Shown one piece after another: positions 6,407 to 9,932 of a stretch of DNA of 9,932 bases. Source of the DNA: Acidiferrobacteraceae bacterium. Lineage in GTDB: Bacteria > Pseudomonadota > Gammaproteobacteria > Acidiferrobacterales > Acidiferrobacteraceae. Position numbers and translations under genes: made by a program. Numbering within the stretch: position 1 is the first letter of the stretch; every line of letters begins with the position of its first letter. The notes beneath the pieces were generated by a model. It saw only the letters and a program-made list of their open reading frames with translations, had not been told where the DNA came from and ran no database searches. The DNA lies in assembly GCA_027343725.1 (NCBI GenBank), contig DAHWKH010000030.1, forward strand, positions 1 to 9,932, written 5' to 3'.

Positions 6407-7809
6407 CTCGCCGAGCGCGCGCGCGGGCTGAACGCCTGATTCTGCGCCCAGCGCGCGTGCAGGCGCACCACCTCGCCGATCACGATGAGGGTCGGGGGCG
6501 CGATCCCGGCGCCTTGCGCCAAGCGCGTGAGGTCCTTGAGGGTGCCGGTCACGACCCGCTGCTCAGGCGTCGTGCCGCGCTCGATGAGCGCCGCCGGTGT
6601 CGCGGGGCTCAGGCCGTGGGCGATCAGCTCGCGCTCGATCGTGGCCAAAGCCGCGACCCCCATGTAGAAGACGATCGTCTGGCGGCCGTGGGCAAGCGAT
6701 GCCCACGGGAGGGCCGCGCGCGCGTTCTGGCAATGGCCGGTGACGAACACGCAGGACTGGGCGTAATCGCGGTGCGTGAGCGGCAGGTTGCCGTAGGCCG
6801 CGCAGCCAAGCGCCGCGGTGATGCCGGGCACCACCTGAAAGGCGATGCCGGCCGCCACCAGGGCCTCGATCTCCTCGCCCCCGCGCCCGAAGATGAAGGG
6901 ATCCCCGCCCTTCAAACGCACGACGCGCTGGTCCCCCTGGGCGAGCTCGACCAGCAGGCGATTGATGGCCTCCTGGGGGAGGGCGTGACGCCCGGGGCTT
7001 TTGCCGACGTCGATGCGTCGCGCATCGCGCCGGCAGAGCGCCAGGATCGGGGGCGCGACCAGGCGGTCGTAGACCACGATATCGGCCTCCTGCATGAGAC
7101 GCAGGGCGCGCAGGGTCAGGAGATCGGGGTCACCCGGGCCTGCGCCGATCAGCGACACGAGCGCCCCTGGCCGGGCCTTGGGTGCTGCGAGCGCGGTCTC
7201 GAAGGCCGCCTCGGCCTCGCGCGCGCGCCCGCCGAGCACGAGGTCTGCGATCGGGCCCTGCAGGACGCGCTCCCAGAACCGGCGGCGATCGAGCGGCCGC
7301 GGGAGGCGTTGGCGGACCGCGGTGCGCCGTTGGGCGGTGAAGCGCGCCAGCGCCCCGTAGCCCGAGCCGATCACGGTCTCGAGGCGCGCGCGCAGGATAC
7401 GCGCGAGCACCGGCGAGGCGCCACTCGTCGAGACCGCGATGAGCACCGGCGAGCGATCGATGATCGAGGGCATGATGACGCTGCACAGGGCCGGCTGGTC
7501 GACGACATTCACCGGCACGTGGGCCGCGCGCGCCGCCGATGACACGAGCGCGTTGACGCGCGGGCGGTTGGTGGCCGCGATCACGAGTGCCGCCCCTGCG
7601 ACATCGGCGGCATCGAAGGCGCGCGCGATATGCGTAATCGCCCCCTGCTCGCACAAGGCGGCAAGCGTCGGCGTGAGATCGGGGGCGACCACCACGACCT
7701 CGCCGCCCGCCTCTTTCACGAGGCGCACCTTGCGCGTGGCGACCTCGCCCCCGCCCACGATCAGGCAGCGCGCCCCGCGGATGGCGAGGAAGATCGGGAG
7801 ATAGTCCAT
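6403..7809 (-). CDS. cysG: Siroheme synthase CysG (methyltransferase, dehydrogenase and ferrochelatase)
   Basis: The 468-residue protein matches the two-part CysG architecture and length (about 457 in Escherichia coli). The N-terminal precorrin-2 dehydrogenase/sirohydrochlorin ferrochelatase has a Rossmann motif VGGGEVATRK (residues 18-27), D104 in NVVDQ, and S127 ahead of SGASPVLAR. The C-terminal uroporphyrinogen III methyltransferase begins near residue 217 with VSLIGAGPGDPDLLTL. It has D248 in VVYDRLV and K270 in DVGKSPGR, matching the acid-base residues of the enterobacterial enzyme, plus KGGDPFIFGRGGEE, PLTHRDYAQS and FYMGV. All catalytic parts look intact. It converts uroporphyrinogen III to siroheme, the cofactor of sulfite reductases including DsrAB and the substrate for DsrN. 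The start at 7809 follows a modest AAGGGG-like site. It is transcribed towards the regulator pair and ends in a four-base overlap with it. Confidence 0.95.
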   Translation of the reverse strand: MDYLPIFLAIRGARCLIVGGGEVATRKVRLVKEAGGEVVVVAPDLTPTLAALCEQGAITHIARAFDAADVAGAALVIAATNRPRVNALVSSAARAAHVPVNVVDQPALCSVIMPSIIDRSPVLIAVSTSGASPVLARILRARLETVIGSGYGALARFTAQRRTAVRQRLPRPLDRRRFWERVLQGPIADLVLGGRAREAEAAFETALAAPKARPGALVSLIGAGPGDPDLLTLRALRLMQEADIVVYDRLVAPPILALCRRDARRIDVGKSPGRHALPQEAINRLLVELAQGDQRVVRLKGGDPFIFGRGGEEIEALVAAGIAFQVVPGITAALGCAAYGNLPLTHRDYAQSCVFVTGHCQNARAALPWASLAHGRQTIVFYMGVAALATIERELIAHGLSPATPAALIERGTTPEQRVVTGTLKDLTRLAQGAGIAPPTLIVIGEVVRLHARWAQNQAFSPRARSAS

Positions 7810-7850
7810 GGCGCCCCTTCGGATGAGATGGGGCTACTGAACACCTGTGA

Positions 7851-7888
7851 GGGCGCCCGGACCATATCCCGTGAGGGGTAGGGCGCCC
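7851..7888. repeat. Pair of GGGCGCCC palindromes, 30 bp apart
   Basis: The 8-bp perfect palindrome occurs at 7851-7858 and 7881-7888, each preceded within a few bases by GTGAGGG on the plus strand. Because each copy is self-complementary, the two copies can also pair with each other to give an all-G/C stem with a 22-base loop in the transcript leading into cysG. They flank the candidate NarL-like site. Confidence 0.6.
7865..7880. promoter_or_regulatory. Candidate NarL-like 7-2-7 binding site upstream of cysG
   Basis: On the plus strand the sequence reads TATCCCG, two bases, AGGGGTA. The right half fully matches the NarL heptamer in its inverted form (AKRRGTA). The left half matches TACYYMT at five of seven positions. 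The two-base spacing is that of the preferred NarL 7-2-7 arrangement. A NarL-type regulator with a conserved recognition helix is encoded about 1.5 kb away. A chance match is quite possible in such a G/C-rich stretch. Confidence 0.35.
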
Positions 7889-7928
7889 CGGCCCCAAGCC
7901 CCCGCGGGATCCCGGTTGGGCGCGGGCC

Positions 7929-8762
7929 CTATAGGACGTGGGTGATCGTGAGGGTGATGAGCGTCTGCGTGATCTGGCGCCCCGGGAGGAAGACCGGGGT
8001 TTGGGGATGGGAGAGCGCCCCGGGTGCGGTCGCCGAGACAACGAGCGCGAGCCTCTGGACGCCCACGGCAAGCCGCAGGCCCGGGCCCAGGCGGTCGCTC
8101 AGGGTCAATGCCAAGACGTGATAGGAGCCCCCGAGGGCAGCACTCACCCGCTCTTCCGACAGCTCGCCGCTTGCGGGCGCGAAGGCTGTCGGCACGCTCT
8201 CCGTGATCTCGGCGGCATAGGCGTTCCCAAAGAGCGCGCGCAGCGTGAGAACGAGGTGGCGGGCCGGCGTCAGGGCCGCGAGGACGCCAAGACCGGCAAG
8301 GCCTGCCTGAAGCGTCCCGTCCGCGAACGGGGCATGCCCCGCGTCCTGAAAGCGCAGATCCGTCACGCTGAGGTAGGGGATGAGCACCACCCGCCCGATC
8401 CCGGTGTGCGCCGCCTCGATGCGCCAGCCGATGCGCGCGTTCGCCTCTTGCAGGCGCCGCCCGCTGCGCGCCTCGGCCGGAAGGCCGAGGCGCGGGTTTC
8501 CCTGATAACGGGCGGGGCCGGCCCCGAGTGTGTCGGTCAGCCGCCAATAGAGCGGCCGCGGGCGGCAGTCGATGAGGCCCAGGCGCAGGATCGGGGTGAT
8601 CCCGGTCAGGGTCAGGAGCGTTGCGCCGCGCGAGCGCATCCGCATCTCCTGGACGTCGGCGCCGCCCGCGAGGAGGACACCGCGTGTTGCGCGCAGGGGG
8701 CAGGCTAAGGCGGGCGGGGCCAGTGCCAGCCAAGCGATGAGGATTCCCACGGGCTCTCGCAT
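7929..8762 (-). CDS. Unrecognised exported protein, possibly an outer-membrane beta-barrel
   Basis: I do not recognise this 277-residue protein. It begins with a clear signal peptide: a charged MREP, a hydrophobic stretch to about residue 18, and a probable cleavage after ALA before C21. The lipobox is poor because position -3 is alanine, so signal peptidase I is more likely than lipoprotein processing. The mature part has no hydrophobic helix. It shows many short alternating polar/hydrophobic segments, such as LVLTLRALFG, RLALVVSA and the closing TLITLTITHVL, which suggest beta strands of an outer-membrane or periplasmic protein. A second cysteine (C66) could pair with C21. The frame is open upstream to 8897, but AGGAG at the right distance marks 8762 as the start. 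It lies upstream of cysG on the same strand and could be cotranscribed with it. No function is assigned. Confidence 0.65.
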   Translation of the reverse strand: MREPVGILIAWLALAPPALACPLRATRGVLLAGGADVQEMRMRSRGATLLTLTGITPILRLGLIDCRPRPLYWRLTDTLGAGPARYQGNPRLGLPAEARSGRRLQEANARIGWRIEAAHTGIGRVVLIPYLSVTDLRFQDAGHAPFADGTLQAGLAGLGVLAALTPARHLVLTLRALFGNAYAAEITESVPTAFAPASGELSEERVSAALGGSYHVLALTLSDRLGPGLRLAVGVQRLALVVSATAPGALSHPQTPVFLPGRQITQTLITLTITHVL

Positions 8763-8768
8763 CGACGT

Positions 8769-8773
8769 CTCCT
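8769..8773 (-). promoter_or_regulatory. Ribosome binding site fixing the exported-protein start
   Basis: Read on the minus strand, AGGAG lies six bases before the ATG at 8762. This start also places the hydrophobic signal peptide at the very N terminus, which the longer in-frame alternatives would not do. Confidence 0.7.
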
Positions 8774-8790
8774 GAAATCGGGAAGAGGCG

Positions 8791-8819
8791 ACGATACGGC
8801 CGCTTCCCACGGCCGTCAT
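8791..8819 (-). promoter_or_regulatory. Probable sigma-70-type promoter of the exported-protein gene
   Basis: On the minus strand, ATGACG (8819-8814) and TATCGT (8796-8791) match the -35 and -10 consensus at four of six positions each, with an ideal 17-bp spacer. Transcription would start near 8784, giving a leader of about 20 bases that contains the ribosome binding site. The spacer overlaps a direct repeat of ACGGCCG (8796-8802 and 8809-8815), and GGGAAG (8780-8785) forms an inverted repeat with CTTCCC (8803-8808). These are possible operator elements. Confidence 0.35.
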
Positions 8820-8868
8820 CCCGGGAAGATCGCCTAAAGGATTGGCCCGCTCCGGAATCGCGGGTCCC

Positions 8869-8898
8869 TTGAGCGGGAGGGCGGCCTTCGCGCACAAT
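8869..8898 (+). promoter_or_regulatory. Possible promoter of the glycosyltransferase gene
   Basis: TTGAGC (8869-8874) and CACAAT (8893-8898) match the sigma-70 -35 and -10 hexamers at four of six positions, separated by 18 bp. Transcription would begin around 8905, ahead of the ATG at 8941. This supports that start over the in-frame ATG at 8842, which lies upstream of the promoter. Confidence 0.3.
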
Positions 8899-8940
8899 CA
8901 CGCGACCGGCAAAGGGATTTTGCGCGGGGGGGTAGTCGAT

Positions 8941-9924
8941 ATGATCACGGACGGCACACGGACGGCGGAGCAAGACGTCCCGATCGCCTCGGGAGGCCGC
9001 GAGACGGTCGCGGTGCTCCTGTCGGTTTACAACGGGGCGCCCTATCTGCGAGAGCAGCTTATAAGCCTCTGCGCGCAGTCGCACACCGACTGGGTCGTGT
9101 TGTGGCGCGACGATGGCTCGCGCGATGACTCGCGCGCGCTCATGGCGCGGTTCGCCGCCGAGGTCGGCCCCGAGCGCTGCCGTGAGTGGCGATCCGGCGC
9201 CCGGCTGGGGGTGACGGGGAGTTTCCTGACGCTCCTGCGGGCGGCCGAGGGCTATCCGTATGTGGCGTTCGCCGACCAGGACGATGTGTGGTTGCCGGGG
9301 AAGCTTGCCCGCGCCATCGACTGGCTCACAGGCGAAGGGGCGCGCCTAGGCCTTTATTGCGCCCGCCAACGGCTCGTCGATCACAGGCTTTCCCCGATCG
9401 GGTATTCACCCGCCTACCCGAACCCCCCGCGCTTTCCGGCGGCGCTCGCGCAGAACATCGCCACCGGCTGCACGGTGGTGCTCAATCGCAAGGCCGCCGA
9501 TCGGATCGCCGAGAGCGATCCCCCCGCGGCCTCCGTGCACGACTGGTGGTCGTATCTCGTGGTCTCGGCCCTGGGCGGACGGGTCCTATTCGATGAGGAG
9601 CCGCAGGTCCTCTATCGCCAGCACGCGGGCAATGCGATCGGCGCCGCCCCCCCGATCTGGCACGCGGCCCAGCGGGCCGTCCAGCGAGGACCGCTGCCCT
9701 TCTTTGCGCTCATGGAGGCGCACATGACGGCACTCGAGCGTTCGGTGCCGGGGCTCCCGGAGACGACGATCCGTACGCTTGCCGAGATCCGCGCGGGCCT
9801 GAACGGGGATCTCCTCTCCCGCTGCCGGCTCGTGCGCCGGGGGCTTTTGCGCCGGCGCACGGTCCCCGAGAACGCGCTTTTGCTCGCGTGGATGGCGATG
9901 AAGCCCGCGGCGCGATGCGAGTAG
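8941..9924 (+). CDS. Family 2 glycosyltransferase, rhamnosyltransferase-like
   Basis: The 327-residue protein has a GT-A fold of family 2: the opening strand VAVLLSVYNGAPYL (residues 23-36), RDDGSRDDS (56-64) for the nucleotide sugar, and the metal-binding ADQDDVW (111-117). HDWW (200-203) and YRQHAGNAIG (225-234) are typical of the rhamnosyltransferase-like branch that adds sugars to lipopolysaccharide or exopolysaccharide. No membrane helix is visible, so it probably acts at the cytoplasmic face of the inner membrane. I preferred the ATG at 8941, preceded by a run of seven G (8926-8932) at suitable spacing, because residues encoded upstream of it do not resemble the family. The acceptor and donor sugars cannot be told. 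It diverges from the exported-protein gene and has no evident tie to the dsr genes; it may open a surface polysaccharide cluster beyond the window. Confidence 0.85.
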   Translation: MITDGTRTAEQDVPIASGGRETVAVLLSVYNGAPYLREQLISLCAQSHTDWVVLWRDDGSRDDSRALMARFAAEVGPERCREWRSGARLGVTGSFLTLLRAAEGYPYVAFADQDDVWLPGKLARAIDWLTGEGARLGLYCARQRLVDHRLSPIGYSPAYPNPPRFPAALAQNIATGCTVVLNRKAADRIAESDPPAASVHDWWSYLVVSALGGRVLFDEEPQVLYRQHAGNAIGAAPPIWHAAQRAVQRGPLPFFALMEAHMTALERSVPGLPETTIRTLAEIRAGLNGDLLSRCRLVRRGLLRRRTVPENALLLAWMAMKPAARCE

Positions 9925-9932
9925 GGGATTGC

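Larger units (their letters stand above)
7810..7928 (-). promoter_or_regulatory. Leader/intergenic region upstream of cysG
   Basis: These 119 bases separate cysG from the gene upstream on the same strand. They contain two copies of the palindrome GGGCGCCC (7851-7858 and 7881-7888), a NarL-like inverted heptamer pair between them, and CGGGATCCCG (7905-7914), just past the end of the upstream gene. A TATGGT hexamer (minus strand, 7866-7861) could be a -10 element, but no good -35 lies at the right distance. The region therefore probably carries regulation, but its promoter cannot be fixed. No uridine tract follows any hairpin, so a classical intrinsic terminator is not evident. Confidence 0.4.

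Noticed and set aside
6457..7542. Plus-strand open frame of 361 codons opposite cysG
   Set aside because: CysG is fully supported by catalytic motifs over the whole region; this frame is its antisense shadow with no motif of its own.
7895..7928. Intrinsic terminator after the exported-protein gene
   Set aside because: The stretch can form GC-rich hairpins, including CGGGATCCCG, but no T-run follows on the minus strand, so a factor-independent terminator is not supported.
7938..8708. Plus-strand open frame of 256 codons opposite the exported-protein gene
   Set aside because: Repetitive Arg/Glu/Gln/Gly composition, no ribosome binding site seen and no domain. The minus-strand reading has a signal peptide, promoter-like hexamers and a ribosome binding site.
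7834..9084. Second minus-strand open frame (416 codons) overlapping the exported-protein gene and the start of the glycosyltransferase
   Set aside because: It crosses the divergent intergenic region and runs into the glycosyltransferase antisense. Its composition is Arg/Pro/Gly/Ala-rich without motifs.

Overview
The window is a GC-rich, densely packed segment of a bacterial chromosome. It appears to hold the 3' end of a dsr (reverse-acting dissimilatory sulfite reductase) operon of a sulfur-oxidising proteobacterium. The evidence is the gene order: the C-terminal end of a DsrO-like iron-sulfur protein, the complete NrfD-type membrane protein DsrP, then DsrN, the siroheme amidase typical of sulfur oxidisers rather than sulfate reducers. 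A gammaproteobacterium, possibly of the Acidiferrobacter type, fits the gene set and the base composition, but the taxon is an inference.

Layout. Positions 1-4130 (+) hold dsrO (end only), dsrP, dsrN and a dihydrolipoamide dehydrogenase-like flavoprotein. dsrP/dsrN overlap by 4 bp and dsrN/flavoprotein by 11 bp, so this is one translationally coupled run. Positions 4200-6406 (+) hold a NarX-type histidine kinase and a NarL-type response regulator, also coupled by a 4-bp overlap. On the opposite strand, 7809-6403 is a full-length trifunctional siroheme synthase CysG whose stop codon overlaps that of the response regulator. Upstream of it on the same strand, 8762-7929 encodes an unrecognised exported, beta-rich protein. 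A divergent 178-bp intergenic region separates that gene from a family 2 glycosyltransferase (8941-9924, +), which looks unrelated to sulfur metabolism and probably marks the edge of the functional cluster.

How the genes fit together. DsrO and DsrP are parts of the DsrMKJOP membrane complex that exchanges electrons between quinone and the cytoplasmic DsrC/DsrAB system. DsrAB needs siroheme: CysG makes it from uroporphyrinogen III, and DsrN amidates it. The flavoprotein is probably a thiol-disulfide enzyme of unknown target, with residues hinting at NADP(H) use. The two-component pair is a natural candidate regulator of the neighbourhood. Its kinase lacks the periplasmic nitrate sensor of true NarX and instead has a cytoplasmic GAF-like domain carrying a cysteine cluster. 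A NarL-like inverted heptamer pair lies upstream of cysG.

No RNA genes, insertion sequences, CRISPR arrays or convincing intrinsic terminators were seen. No stretch longer than 300 bases lacks a gene.
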